In this document: positions 8,316 to 16,869 of the stretch, piece after piece | Numbering within the stretch: position 1 is the stretch's first letter | Layout: each line of letters begins with the position of its first letter | Assembly: GCA_018780035.1 (NCBI GenBank) | Contig: JADMKE010000005.1 | Coordinates: 193,619 to 257,618, forward strand | Direction: 5' to 3' | Origin: Candidatus Sericytochromatia bacterium | GTDB taxonomy: Bacteria; Cyanobacteriota; Sericytochromatia; UBA7694 | DNA length: 64,000 nucleotides | Made by a program: the position numbers and the translations under genes | The notes under the pieces: generated by a model | What the model was told of the DNA's origin: nothing | Database searches by the model: none | Seen by the model: only the letters and a program-made list of their open reading frames with translations

Positions 8316-9200
8316 ATGCAAAAAACCAAGCAAAAAACAAATTTAAACCGTTTTTCGATCCCTCTCTTGGCAGCTGTCTTGCTCGTGGTCGGCCACGCCT
8401 CACCTGCCCAATCAAATGGGCAAACCCACTTGCAGACCAAATCCGCAGCCAAATCTGCCGCAAAATCCGCAGCCAAATTCCAACTCAAAACCCTGGCCAT
8501 TGACTACAAAGACGGAAATCAGGTGCTGCAAGGCTACCTGGCCTACAATGCCGCCCAAACGGGCAAACGCCCAGCGGTCATGCTCGTACATGATTGGATT
8601 GGCGTCAACCCCAATGTCAAAAAGCGGGCCGAGCAACTCGCAGAGATGGGTTATGTCGCCTTTGCTGCAGATATCTATGGCAAAGGGGTCCATCCCAAGC
8701 CCCCCCAAGAAGCAGGGCAAATGGCTGGCAAATACAAAGCCGATCGTACACTCTTTCGCTCGCGCCTCAAAGCAGGCTACCAAATCCTGCTCAACCAACC
8801 CCAATCAGATCCAGCCAAAACAGCAGCCATTGGCTATTGTTTTGGCGGTACAGGCGTATTGGAACTGGCCCGCACCGGCGCCGATCTCAAAGGGATTGTC
8901 AGCTTTCATGGCGGATTGGATAGCCCCACCCCCGCTGATGGCAAAAATATCAAAGGCAAGGTCCTGATTTTACACGGAGCCGCAGATCCCTTTGTGCCAG
9001 CCAAAGAAATTGAGGCCTTTAGCGCTGAAATGAACAGCGCCAAAGTCGATTGGCAGATGATCTCATATAGTGGTGCTGTGCACGCCTTTACAATCAAAGA
9101 GGCTGGCAACGATCCCAGCACGGGCGCGGCTTACAACGCGAGCGCAGATCGCCGCTCCTGGGAAGCCATGAAACTGTTTTTTGGCGAGATTTTTAAATAG
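8316..9200 (+). CDS. Secreted dienelactone hydrolase family protein
   Basis: A 294-residue alpha/beta hydrolase of the DLH family with an N-terminal signal peptide (hydrophobic about 14-31). The nucleophile is Cys 175 in 'GYCFGG', as in true DLH proteins, with Asp 224 in 'HGAADPF' and His 256 in 'GAVHAF' completing the triad. 'MLVHDWIGVN' near residue 90 is the oxyanion region. A short 'SAAKSAAKSAAK' repeat links the signal peptide to the domain. DLH proteins cleave lactones or related esters; the substrate is unknown. GGAG at 8301-8304 serves the ATG at 8316; the ATG at 8309 is in another frame and would give an unrelated product. Confidence 0.88.
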   Translation: MQKTKQKTNLNRFSIPLLAAVLLVVGHASPAQSNGQTHLQTKSAAKSAAKSAAKFQLKTLAIDYKDGNQVLQGYLAYNAAQTGKRPAVMLVHDWIGVNPNVKKRAEQLAEMGYVAFAADIYGKGVHPKPPQEAGQMAGKYKADRTLFRSRLKAGYQILLNQPQSDPAKTAAIGYCFGGTGVLELARTGADLKGIVSFHGGLDSPTPADGKNIKGKVLILHGAADPFVPAKEIEAFSAEMNSAKVDWQMISYSGAVHAFTIKEAGNDPSTGAAYNASADRRSWEAMKLFFGEIFK

Positions 9201-9287
9201 GCCTGCACAAAGGGGTCTTGAATCTGGTCAGATTTGCCTGAGACAGGGGTATAATCTGATCAGCTCTTTCTCTTTAAGGACACCCCC

Positions 9288-10172
9288 ATGAACCCGCTTC
9301 GCCCCGCAAGTCCACAGCCCGCCTCAAACAAATCATCACAAGTGCCGGCCCTCAAGACAATAGGCAAACCAGCTTCTGTAAGCCCAAAGGTGACGGCCCG
9401 CGCGTTAAACACTGATAGGCAGTCCCAAGAGAATAGCGCAGACAGGGGGCCACTGTCTGCGCTCTCGGCCCAGGGCAGCTCACGCCCCAGCCAGTCACTG
9501 GGCCTGGATGGCCCCTCAAATCCAGCCCCAAAATTCCCGCGCTGGAACTTTCAAGCCAAACAATTCCCCGGTTTTTATCCAGCCGGCAAAGACCGCAGCC
9601 CGGCCTATCACTTCGACAAAATTCTCAAGGATTTGCCCCAGATTTGGGCGCGCCCCTGGAGCGGAGATCTGTCAGCGAGTAAAGGAAAACCCACGTCGTC
9701 AGAAACCTATGGTGAGCTGTTCAAACGCATTGGCACAGAAACAGGCACCGACCCCTTTGCCTTGGCCGCTTATTGCATCTTTGAGAGCTACCACTCGGGC
9801 CGCCAGACCTTTAATCCACGTATGCAGGAGATCGGCGGAGGCATGCACGCAGCGGGCATTGCCGCCACCCAGGCCCAAGACTGGAAAGGCAAAAAAATCC
9901 CCGGTTTAAATCAGCGTTTTCCAGCCACCATCAAAGCCACAGCCAGTGTTTTGCGCAATCATCCCGAATACAGCCTGCGCTGCCTGGCCGCTGAATTTAA
10001 ACACACCTATGCAAACAAGGGCCAAGACCTGGCCAAGACCTTTCCGGGCGTGGCGTATCCGGCCTGGAAAAACCCAGCTGAGAGCAAGGGCAATTATGGC
10101 ACCCAGGCCCAATATGTCAGCCGCGCTTTTGCACTCTATCAGGGCTTTCAGGCCGCCGATCAGCGCCCTTAA
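9288..10172 (+). CDS. Lysozyme-like (transglycosylase fold) protein, tentative
   Basis: A 294-residue protein with a disordered Ser/Pro/Gln-rich first 90 residues and a compact second half. The segment 'DPFALAAYCIFESYHSGR' followed by 'GGMHAAGIAATQAQDW' resembles the SLT/lysozyme-like core, in which a Glu near the end of a helix precedes a 'G(L/I)MQ(L/I)'-like motif; here the Glu would be in 'IFESY' and 'GIAATQ' stands for that motif. No signal peptide is seen, so export would need another route. It follows an AAGGAC ribosome-binding site and converges with hutH, sharing a TTAA stop overlap. The peptidoglycan role is inferred. Confidence 0.5.
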   Translation: MNPLRPASPQPASNKSSQVPALKTIGKPASVSPKVTARALNTDRQSQENSADRGPLSALSAQGSSRPSQSLGLDGPSNPAPKFPRWNFQAKQFPGFYPAGKDRSPAYHFDKILKDLPQIWARPWSGDLSASKGKPTSSETYGELFKRIGTETGTDPFALAAYCIFESYHSGRQTFNPRMQEIGGGMHAAGIAATQAQDWKGKKIPGLNQRFPATIKATASVLRNHPEYSLRCLAAEFKHTYANKGQDLAKTFPGVAYPAWKNPAESKGNYGTQAQYVSRAFALYQGFQAADQRP

Positions 10173-11704
10173 GCAATAAGCGAATCATCCAGCAAGAGAT
10201 CCTTGACTGCATTCCAGATGCTGCCATCAGCCAACATGCGACTCGCCAACTCCAATTCTGGGGACAAATAGCGATCTTCTTGCAAAAACGGAATCTGCTC
10301 CCGCACAGCGGCCAGCGCCGCAGCAGCCGCGGGTGAAGGCCTGAGTGGCTGGCGCAAGTCCAAGGCCTGACAGGCACAGAGCAATTCAATCGCCAATACT
10401 TGCCGGGTGTGATTTAAGATGCTTAAGGCTTTATTGGCTGCGATCGTGCCCATGCTGACATGATCTTCTTGGCTGGCCGAGGTCGGAATCGAGTCCACCG
10501 AAGCGGGGTGGGCCAAGACCTTGTTTTCGGAAACCAATGCTGCTGCCGTGTACTGGGCAATCATCAACCCCGAATTGAGGCCCTCATGCGGGGTGAGAAA
10601 AGCGGGAAGTCCCTGGTTTAAAAGTGGGTTGACCAAACGTTCTATGCGGCGTTCCGAAATATTCGCCAACTCAGCCAGGGCAATGCCCGCAAAATCCATC
10701 GCCAGCGCAATTGGCTGGCCATGAAAATGGCCACAACTAATAATCTCACCGCTTTCAGGCAGAATCAGAGGATTGTCGGTGACAGCATTGATCTCACGCT
10801 CCAGCACCTGTTTGATATGCCCCCAGGTATCGCGACTGGCCCCATGCACCTGGGGCGAACAGCGAAAAGAATACGCATCTTGGACCCGGTCGCAGCCCGC
10901 ATGGGAATCGACAATTTGACTGGCTTGCATGGCTTGCCAGAGACGTTTGGCACTCAAGACCTGACCGGGATGGGGACGCAGGGCATGCAGGTCAGCGCGA
11001 AAGGCCTGGGAAGAGCCCAAAGCAGCCTGAATGCTCATGGCTGCAATGATATCAGCCAAATCGAGCAATTGACCCATGCCAAAGACCACGGCAGAAGCCA
11101 AAGCTGACATGGGCTGGGTGCCATTGATCAAGGCCAAACCCTCTTTGGCTTCCAGCACCAAAGGGGCAATGCCCGCCTCGGCCAAAGCATGGGCAGCCGG
11201 CCAGCGACTGCCTTTATAATCCACAAACCCCTCCCCCAAGAGGGCCAAAACCAAATGGGAAAGGGGAGCCAGATCACCACTGGCCCCGACCGATCCCCGG
11301 CTGGGCACAACCGGATGAATCCCTGCATTGAGACAGGCCAAAAGGGTTTCCACCACCACTGGGCGCACACCTGAATGGCCCTGAATCAGGGTATTGGCAC
11401 GCAAAAGAATCATGGCCCGCACCCGCTCCTGGGGAAAAGGCTCGCCGACACCACAGGCATGGCTGAGGATCAGATTGCGCTGCAAGGCCCGAATATCTGC
11501 GAGGGGAATTGTGCGGTTTTTTAAATAGCCAAAGCCTGTATTCACCCCATAGACGACCTCTCCAGAGGCCATCGCCTGCTCCACCACGGCACGGGCCCGC
11601 AACAAAGCGGGCAGACAGGCCGGGTCGAGGGCGACAGCTTGTCGCTCAACGGCAACCGCCTCCACCTGTTCCAGGGTCAGGGAATGTCCATTGATGGTCA
11701 ACAT
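10169..11704 (-). CDS. hutH: Histidine ammonia-lyase
   Basis: A 511-residue histidase, which converts histidine to urocanate and ammonia. The Ala-Ser-Gly tripeptide that cyclises to the MIO electrophile is at 141-143 in 'GSVGASGDLAPLSHL'. 'YGVNTGFGYLKNRTI', 'SCGHFHGQPIALAMD' and 'TSASQEDHVSMG' are hallmark blocks of HAL. The start at 11704 has an ideal GGAGGAAG ribosome-binding site and gives normal length; the frame is open further upstream but that stretch is not family-like. No hutU, hutI or hutG is nearby, so histidine breakdown would need unlinked genes. The Tyr/His selectivity loop could not be inspected fully, so a related tyrosine or phenylalanine lyase is a minor alternative. Confidence 0.92.
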   Translation of the reverse strand: MLTINGHSLTLEQVEAVAVERQAVALDPACLPALLRARAVVEQAMASGEVVYGVNTGFGYLKNRTIPLADIRALQRNLILSHACGVGEPFPQERVRAMILLRANTLIQGHSGVRPVVVETLLACLNAGIHPVVPSRGSVGASGDLAPLSHLVLALLGEGFVDYKGSRWPAAHALAEAGIAPLVLEAKEGLALINGTQPMSALASAVVFGMGQLLDLADIIAAMSIQAALGSSQAFRADLHALRPHPGQVLSAKRLWQAMQASQIVDSHAGCDRVQDAYSFRCSPQVHGASRDTWGHIKQVLEREINAVTDNPLILPESGEIISCGHFHGQPIALAMDFAGIALAELANISERRIERLVNPLLNQGLPAFLTPHEGLNSGLMIAQYTAAALVSENKVLAHPASVDSIPTSASQEDHVSMGTIAANKALSILNHTRQVLAIELLCACQALDLRQPLRPSPAAAAALAAVREQIPFLQEDRYLSPELELASRMLADGSIWNAVKDLLLDDSLIA

Positions 11705-11754
11705 ATCTATTCTTCCTCCAAAAGGGGAATCACTTGTGATGATTCGATGATGTA

Positions 11755-12321
11755 TTAAGGAACGAGGGTTTGGCGATCCATGATCCGCAAACAGGCGACA
11801 AAATCCAGGGCCTCTTGCAAACTTATCGTTTGATCGCCGGGACTGGGCAAACCAGGGGTATCGGGAGCCGGACTCTGAAAAAAATAACCCGGATAGCGGC
11901 CCCAAGCCGAAGAGCGCAAACCGCCTGTCGGCGAGCGATAAAGTGTGAGGCGCTCACCCGAAGACAAAGTCACCCGTGCCAAAACGGGATCATCGGGGCG
12001 CAGATCAGAGCTGGGGTGAGAGCCGAGTAGGATTGAACGCCCCCCCGCCAAGCGATAAATGGCGCGGTACTGCCACCAGCCCTCTCTGCTCTGACCGCGC
12101 TCCGGCACGGGCAACCAAATGCGCTGCACGTCAAATAACTTAAATTGTTCGGGCTGGCCCCAGGCAATCCAAACCGGATAAGCCGTGTTTAAAAGCAGCA
12201 AATAATCGGGTTGAGGCAATTGACGGGAGATAATTTCGGCCTGCGTAGGTGGTGTTTGGGCCCTGAGAGCAAAAGTAGCACTCAAAAAAAAGCCCAATCC
12301 CAGCAAAGCTGCCCCGCGCAT
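11755..12321 (-). CDS. Secreted protein of unknown function
   Basis: I do not recognise this 188-residue protein. It has a signal peptide (hydrophobic about 4-20, cleavage likely after 'RAQ'). The mature part is rich in Trp, Arg and Pro ('YPVWIAWGQPEQFKLFDVQR', 'WWQYRAIYRLAGG') and ends with 'ISLQEALDFVACLRIMD', so a small periplasmic beta-rich domain is plausible. It lies 14 bases after the coiled-coil gene and in line with mlaF/mlaE, which suggests a link to envelope lipid transport. The ATG at 12321 was chosen over the TTG at 12330; neither has a strong ribosome-binding site. Confidence 0.7.
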   Translation of the reverse strand: MRGAALLGLGFFLSATFALRAQTPPTQAEIISRQLPQPDYLLLLNTAYPVWIAWGQPEQFKLFDVQRIWLPVPERGQSREGWWQYRAIYRLAGGRSILLGSHPSSDLRPDDPVLARVTLSSGERLTLYRSPTGGLRSSAWGRYPGYFFQSPAPDTPGLPSPGDQTISLQEALDFVACLRIMDRQTLVP

Positions 12322-12335
12322 ATGAGCCAAGGGGT

Positions 12336-13001
12336 CTAGCCAACCCAGATCTGGGTCTGGTACTTGGGTTCGTTGGATTTTTGCTCGTCTACAGCCAACC
12401 AGCTATAACGGGCAGGGAACATACAGACTTCGAGAATCAAACTGACAATATTGGCGTATTCTTGAATTTGCACCAATTTAATCGCCTGGGTGCGGCGTTT
12501 TTGCAATTGGGCCAATTCGTTTAAAACCTCTTGCAGGCGCTGCTTGAGTTGGGCCGTGCGCTGCTGGCGTTTGGCCCCGCCAAAGAGACCTTCAAACAGG
12601 CCTTTTTTGGTTTCGGTCTGAGAAATTTCATTGCGCACGCGCTGCTCTTCGAGTTCCAATTCCTGGATCTGTTTTTCAACTTTCTGGCGCCAGCTGTTGA
12701 TATTCGGGTATTTGGATTTTTGCAAATCCCCGCCAGCCTCATGAAAAAGTTTGTTTAAGCCAAAGAGCATGGTACGGGCCAAGTGCAATGCAGGTAAATG
12801 TTTGGGCTCAGATTCAAAGACATTGATCAAATTAAAAATCGCGGCTTCGGTATCGCGAATGCTCAAATCCCGCAGGGCCGCATTATACGACTGCTGGGGG
12901 GAGACCATCTGATTGCGGCGATCCCTGACGTAGCGTTTGTATTGCTGGGGCGTTAAATAATGCTCCAAGACTTTAACCAGCGAAATTCCGACGACACTCA
13001 T
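12336..13001 (-). CDS. Coiled-coil protein in the mlaEF cluster, unknown function
   Basis: A 221-residue protein I do not recognise. The N-terminal 100 residues are helical and TPR-like ('AALRDLSIRDTEAAIFNLIN' then 'HLPALHLARTMLFGLNKL'). Residues about 120-185 form a charged coiled coil ('KQIQELELEEQRVRNEISQT' and 'LKQRLQEVLNELAQLQKRR'). No signal peptide or membrane segment. The ATG at 13001 overlaps the region of the mlaF stop (13003), 12 bases after GGAGAGG; a second ATG at 13013 is too close to that site. Position and coupling suggest a cytoplasmic accessory of the MlaEF transporter or a regulator of it. This is inference from context only. Confidence 0.72.
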   Translation of the reverse strand: MSVVGISLVKVLEHYLTPQQYKRYVRDRRNQMVSPQQSYNAALRDLSIRDTEAAIFNLINVFESEPKHLPALHLARTMLFGLNKLFHEAGGDLQKSKYPNINSWRQKVEKQIQELELEEQRVRNEISQTETKKGLFEGLFGGAKRQQRTAQLKQRLQEVLNELAQLQKRRTQAIKLVQIQEYANIVSLILEVCMFPARYSWLAVDEQKSNEPKYQTQIWVG

Positions 13002-13002
13002 C

Positions 13003-13827
13003 TCAATCTGCATCCTCTCCGGCCAGCTCACCCGTTACATAGGGGCGCAGGTCCAATTTTCCAGTGACATAGTTCTGATCGATCGGAATATCACTGTTAC
13101 GCGAAAAAAACTGCACCAAAACCGGATGGGTGGAGTTTTGGATTTCCTCACAGGTCCCCGCTGCGATCACCTGACTCTTATAAAGCATAATAATATGATC
13201 GGCAATTTGAAAGGTACCAGGAATATCATGGCTGATCACAATAAAAGTCGATTTGGTATGTTCTTTGGTGCGGATAATCAGCTTGTCAATCGCGTCAGAC
13301 ATGACCGGATCCAAGCCCGAATTGGGCTCGTCGAAGAGAATAATTTCTGGGTCGAGGGCCAAAGCACGAGCGAGACCGACGCGCTTACGCATACCACCAC
13401 TGAGTTCAGACGGCAGTTTATGCTGAATGCCGGGCAAACCCACTTGGTCCAGCTTATCCTCGACGATTTTCATAATTTCCTTGTTTTTCAGTCGCGTATG
13501 GCGCCGCAGTGGAAAGGCAATATTTTCAGCCACATCCAGCGAATCAAATAACGCCCCATCCTGAAACAGCATACCGAACTTTTTCCGAACTTCAAAGAGT
13601 TCAGATTTTTTCAATTGGGTAATATCTCTGCCATCGACCAAAATAGAACCGCTGTCGGGTTTGAGCAGACCCACCAAGAGTTTCAAAAAGACACTTTTTC
13701 CGGTACCGCTCGGGCCAACAATCACAGTGGTTTTGCCCTTTTCAATCCGACAGGAGACATCGTTGAGCACCACTTGTTTGCCAAACGCCTTGTGGACGTT
13801 TTTAAAATCAACTGCGTATTCAACCAT
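13003..13827 (-). CDS. mlaF: Phospholipid/sterol-type ABC transporter ATP-binding protein (MlaF)
   Basis: A 274-residue ABC ATPase of the MlaF/Ttg2A/TGD3 type. Walker A 'GPSGTGKS' at 38-45, Q-loop 'MLFQDGALFDSLDVAENI', signature 'LSGGMRKRVGLARAL' near 142, Walker B 'IILFDEPNSGLDP' near 162, and the switch His in 'FIVISHD' are all intact. The 'FQDGALFDS' and 'GGMRKRVG' wording is characteristic of the Mla branch. It energises lipid movement between inner and outer membranes through MlaE. It overlaps mlaE by 8 bases at 13820-13827. No mlaD (MCE-domain) gene follows, so the substrate-binding partner must be elsewhere. The last 30 residues beyond the ATPase fold are unusual. Confidence 0.93.
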   Translation of the reverse strand: MVEYAVDFKNVHKAFGKQVVLNDVSCRIEKGKTTVIVGPSGTGKSVFLKLLVGLLKPDSGSILVDGRDITQLKKSELFEVRKKFGMLFQDGALFDSLDVAENIAFPLRRHTRLKNKEIMKIVEDKLDQVGLPGIQHKLPSELSGGMRKRVGLARALALDPEIILFDEPNSGLDPVMSDAIDKLIIRTKEHTKSTFIVISHDIPGTFQIADHIIMLYKSQVIAAGTCEEIQNSTHPVLVQFFSRNSDIPIDQNYVTGKLDLRPYVTGELAGEDAD

Positions 13828-14569
13828 AAATTGCCGCCGTCAGAAAAAAGTTAAAGATCACGATAAAACTGGCAATGGTGACCACAGAGAGGTTGATCGC
13901 CCGGCTCACGCCTTTGGGACCCGGTTGAGAGTAAAAGCCAAAAAAGCAGGACAAAACACAGCCCACAATGGCAAAAAGCCCCCCTTTGAGCATGCCATTA
14001 AAGACATCTTGCAAAAGCACATAATTGCGCACATCATTCAAAAACTGCCCTGAGTTCAGATGCAATTGATAAACCGCAACAAAATAGCCCGCCGCAACTG
14101 AGAAAAAAGCCCCAAAGAGCACCAAGAGCGGAGCCGCAAAGATAAAGGCAATCAGCCGCGGCACAATCAAGAATTGAAAGGGGTCCACCGACATCACTTC
14201 GAGGGCATCAATTTGCTCTTTGACACGCATCGTGGCAATCGTGGCAGAGATATCTGTGCCTGGTTTGGCGGCCATCATGGCGCCCGTTAGAATCGGGGCC
14301 AATTCACGAACACAGCTCAGACCGACATAGGCCCCCAAAAATTGTTGGCCGCCAAAGCTTTTAAAAATATGGTAGCCGACCAAGGCAATATTGGTGCCCA
14401 CAAACACACAGACGGCAATTAATACAGGCAGGGTTTCGACCCCAATTTTATACATATGCAACAGCACCAATTGGGGATCGGGCCAAGCCGAAAAGAGGGA
14501 TCTGAACATGCGGCCCGCAAAAAAGCCCAGCTCACCCAGCCCCACCAGTACTTTCTCAACTTGTTTCAT
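13820..14569 (-). CDS. mlaE: MlaE family lipid ABC transporter permease
   Basis: A 249-residue permease of the MlaE/TGD1/YrbE family. It has an amphipathic N-terminal helix and five or so membrane segments. The family core 'SCVRELAPILTGAMMAAKPG' followed by 'ISATIATMRVKEQIDALEVM' and 'DPFQFLIVPRLIAF' is intact. In other bacteria the MlaE dimer with MlaF and an MCE-domain ring moves phospholipids to keep the outer membrane asymmetric. It is the first gene of a cluster mlaE-mlaF-coiled coil-secreted protein-hutH on the minus strand. The ribosome-binding site before its ATG is weak. Confidence 0.93.
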   Translation of the reverse strand: MKQVEKVLVGLGELGFFAGRMFRSLFSAWPDPQLVLLHMYKIGVETLPVLIAVCVFVGTNIALVGYHIFKSFGGQQFLGAYVGLSCVRELAPILTGAMMAAKPGTDISATIATMRVKEQIDALEVMSVDPFQFLIVPRLIAFIFAAPLLVLFGAFFSVAAGYFVAVYQLHLNSGQFLNDVRNYVLLQDVFNGMLKGGLFAIVGCVLSCFFGFYSQPGPKGVSRAINLSVVTIASFIVIFNFFLTAAIYG

Positions 14570-14652
14570 TGGGAGTAATAAACCTGCACCGAAATTAACC
14601 CGAAGTATAGCAGAAATGTCGAGATTACGTCTATCTCAGATGTCTGGCCGTT

Positions 14653-15348
14653 TTAAGCCTGAGAAACAGGTTTGTGCAAGGCCAATCGGGCTTCGAGATC
14701 ACGGGCCACCAAAACGCGCAAATGGCTGGGTTCAGACGCTTCAAAAGATTGAATATAGTCAGAAATATCCAGCCATTCAAAATTCATACGCAGGGTTTGA
14801 AAGAGCCGAAATCCCTTTTGGCCGGGCTGATTGACATGGTGCAGTCCGCCACTGTAAGCCAAAAGCATTTTGCCACTGCCCATGCGCAGTAAAATATCGG
14901 CAATCCCACCGCGCACACTCATGGCTTTGCCTTCAGAATCAAGACCATTGGGGCGCATCATTCGGCCTTCGGGTGCCAAAGCCACAAAAACATCGGGGCC
15001 CACCCCATCCAAAAACAGCTGCCAGGATTCATCCCGTTTGCGTGAAATCGCGATCGTATTGGGCGAAAAAAACTGAAAGAACTTACCGACAATCGGCCGC
15101 TTCATGGTTTTGTCTGCACCTGGAATGCGGGCCTTGGCTGCCGCAGCCCAAAGAAAAGCCAGTGGAAAAGCGCCAAAGAACAGCGGTTCCATCAAACTGG
15201 TGTGATTCAAAAAAGCGAAAACCCGGATCTCTTGCCAAAGCTCGGGATCAGGTGGCGTAATCCAGCGGGTTTCAAAGCGATAAAACACCCGGCTAAAACC
15301 CCATAAAAACACCGCCAACAATCGGCTGATCAAGACCCGCAAAGCCAT
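14653..15348 (-). CDS. PlsC-like acyltransferase domain protein, tentative
   Basis: A 231-residue protein that resembles glycerolipid acyltransferases. 'FLNHTSLMEPLFFG' has the position and surroundings of the family's catalytic H-x4-D motif, but with Glu in place of Asp (H-T-S-L-M-E). 'FVALAPEGRMMRPNG' corresponds to the substrate-binding 'EG' block. An N-terminal hydrophobic segment (about 1-20) suggests membrane association. The ATG at 15348 follows AAAGGG and removes 14 unlikely residues. It lies upstream of mlaE on the same strand, a sensible setting for phospholipid remodelling. The altered catalytic motif means that activity should not be assumed. Confidence 0.62.
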   Translation of the reverse strand: MALRVLISRLLAVFLWGFSRVFYRFETRWITPPDPELWQEIRVFAFLNHTSLMEPLFFGAFPLAFLWAAAAKARIPGADKTMKRPIVGKFFQFFSPNTIAISRKRDESWQLFLDGVGPDVFVALAPEGRMMRPNGLDSEGKAMSVRGGIADILLRMGSGKMLLAYSGGLHHVNQPGQKGFRLFQTLRMNFEWLDISDYIQSFEASEPSHLRVLVARDLEARLALHKPVSQA

Positions 15349-15503
15349 AGACAGCCCTTTCTTTTTTGTTGCCCGCTCATGAAAACACAAACCACCTCTT
15401 TTTTCTGTGGTCGCAGAAGCAAGGAATCATTAAATTCATGTTACAATATGATTAATATTTTTAACAAACTTCCCAGATTCCGTGGGGGCAAGGAGAAGCA
15501 TAA

Positions 15504-16628
15504 ATGTTGTCGTTTAAACAGCTCTTGCCTACAGCGCTGGGGTCTACCCTGCTCCTGTCTTCTTCGCTTTTGTTTTTGCTGGCCTGTCAAAATCTGCCCC
15601 AACAAAAACTCAGATCTGCGCTACCGGCCCAAGCGCTGCAGGGTTTCGCTCAGCGTTCAAATGCAAAAAACTTCCCCAATGTGCCGGTTCCCCCTCAAAA
15701 TCCCCTGACTCAAGCCAAAGTCGAATTGGGTTTTCGGCTCTTCTTTGAGCCCCGCCTCTCCGCCAATAACCAAATGAGCTGCGCCACCTGCCACGATCCC
15801 CAGCGCGGGTTCTCCAACGGCGAAGCCAATGCCGCTGGCGTCACGGGCCAACGGGGTCACCGCAACGTGCCCACAATCTACACCACCGCCTGGTACAAAA
15901 CCCAATTTTGGGATGGCCGGGCAGGCAGCCTCGAAGAACAAGCTCTGGGCCCAATTGAAAATCCGATCGAAATGAACGAAAAACTGGAGAACGTGGTGCG
16001 TAAATTGGGTGAAGTGCCTTATTACCGCAGCAAGTTTCAACAGACCTTTGGAACAACGATTACGCCCCAAGGGATCGCCCAGGCCTTGGCCAGCTTTGAA
16101 AGGGCCTTGAGCCAAAAGCCCACGCCGTATGATCGCTATATCGACGGCGACATGAGCGCCTTGACCCCCTCTCAAGAACGGGGGATGATCATCTTTGGCC
16201 GCCAAGCCCACTGTGCGACCTGCCACAAAGGCCTGCAGAGCACTGACAATAAATTTCACAATTTGGGTGTCGGCATGAACCAACCCAAACCCGATCTGGG
16301 CCGCTTTGAAGTCACCCGTCTGGCAGAGGACACGGGCGCATTCCGCACGCCCTCTCTGCGCAATATCGCATTGACCGGGCCCTATATGCACGATGGCTCT
16401 CTGCGCAGCCTCGAAGCTGTGATTGAGTTTTATGCCCAAGGAGGGATTCCCAATCCCTATCTTTCCAATGAAATGAACCCCCTCAACCTGAGTGGCGAAG
16501 ACAAAGCGGATCTGCTGGCCTTCCTCACAGCACTGACGGCTGGCGATAATTTAAAAGAAATCGCCAGTTTACCCGGTGTGCAATTGCCGGGAGAAAGACT
16601 TTCACCAGCGCTTTTATCTCTGCGCTGA
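15504..16628 (+). CDS. Di-haem cytochrome c peroxidase / MauG family lipoprotein
   Basis: A 374-residue bacterial cytochrome c peroxidase-type protein. Two c-type haem motifs are visible, 'SCATCH' (Cys 93, Cys 96, His 97) and 'HCATCHKG' (Cys 237, Cys 240, His 241). 'FFEPRLSANNQMSCATCH', 'DGRAGSLEEQALGPI' and 'AFRTPSLRNIALTGPYMHDG' are standard CCP blocks. A lipobox ('FLLAC', Cys 28) predicts a lipid-anchored periplasmic location. CCPs reduce H2O2 using small cytochromes or copper proteins; MauG-like members do other oxidations. AAGGAGA precedes the ATG. It is divergent from the acyltransferase gene. Confidence 0.92.
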   Translation: MLSFKQLLPTALGSTLLLSSSLLFLLACQNLPQQKLRSALPAQALQGFAQRSNAKNFPNVPVPPQNPLTQAKVELGFRLFFEPRLSANNQMSCATCHDPQRGFSNGEANAAGVTGQRGHRNVPTIYTTAWYKTQFWDGRAGSLEEQALGPIENPIEMNEKLENVVRKLGEVPYYRSKFQQTFGTTITPQGIAQALASFERALSQKPTPYDRYIDGDMSALTPSQERGMIIFGRQAHCATCHKGLQSTDNKFHNLGVGMNQPKPDLGRFEVTRLAEDTGAFRTPSLRNIALTGPYMHDGSLRSLEAVIEFYAQGGIPNPYLSNEMNPLNLSGEDKADLLAFLTALTAGDNLKEIASLPGVQLPGERLSPALLSLR

Positions 16629-16655
16629 TCTTTTTATAAGCAATCGTGATCTGCC

Positions 16656-16673
16656 AGCCGTACCGGCTTTTTT
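16656..16673 (+). terminator. Weak terminator-like hairpin after the peroxidase gene
   Basis: A 5-bp stem AGCCG/CGGCT with a 3-base loop, followed by six T. It starts 28 bases after the peroxidase stop. The stem is short, so efficiency is doubtful. Confidence 0.35.
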
Positions 16674-16719
16674 GGTCCTTTTTTTGCTGCGCTTTTTTGC
16701 TATTTTGCAGATTTATGCA

Positions 16720-16746
16720 TTGATCCTGAGACGAAACAGGTATAAT
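16720..16746 (+). promoter_or_regulatory. Possible promoter of the MBL-fold hydrolase gene
   Basis: A perfect TATAAT (16741-16746) has TTGATC 15 bases upstream (16720-16725). The spacing is short of the ideal 17. It would give a leader of about 115 bases that contains the palindrome at 16813-16831. Confidence 0.4.
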
Positions 16747-16812
16747 AAAAAAACGTCGCACCTTCTCCTATTTCGCAATTTTAAAAGCAAAGCGTTCTTT
16801 TGACACATCCAA

Positions 16813-16831
16813 CTGCCAGAAATTCTGGCAG
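16813..16831. promoter_or_regulatory. Perfect 19-base palindrome upstream of the MBL-fold hydrolase
   Basis: CTGCCAGAA-a-TTCTGGCAG is a perfect 9-1-9 inverted repeat, 38 bases before the TTG start at 16870. It has no T-run, so it is more like an operator or an RNA hairpin in the leader than a terminator. No partner regulator is visible. Confidence 0.5.
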
Positions 16832-16869
16832 AATAGTTAAAACTAAATCATGAGTAATAGAGGTGTACT

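Noticed and set aside
8309..8503. Alternative ATG at 8309 giving a 64-residue frame
   Set aside because: It lies in another frame from the dienelactone hydrolase and its product is basic low-complexity; the ribosome-binding site also serves the ATG at 8316.
9250..9255. TATAAT upstream of the lysozyme-like gene
   Set aside because: No acceptable -35 hexamer lies 16-18 bases upstream and there is no TGn extension, so I did not call a promoter.
11705..11905. N-terminal extension of HutH by 67 residues
   Set aside because: It overlaps the upstream secreted-protein gene, is not like any HAL sequence, and an ideal ribosome-binding site marks the start at 11704.
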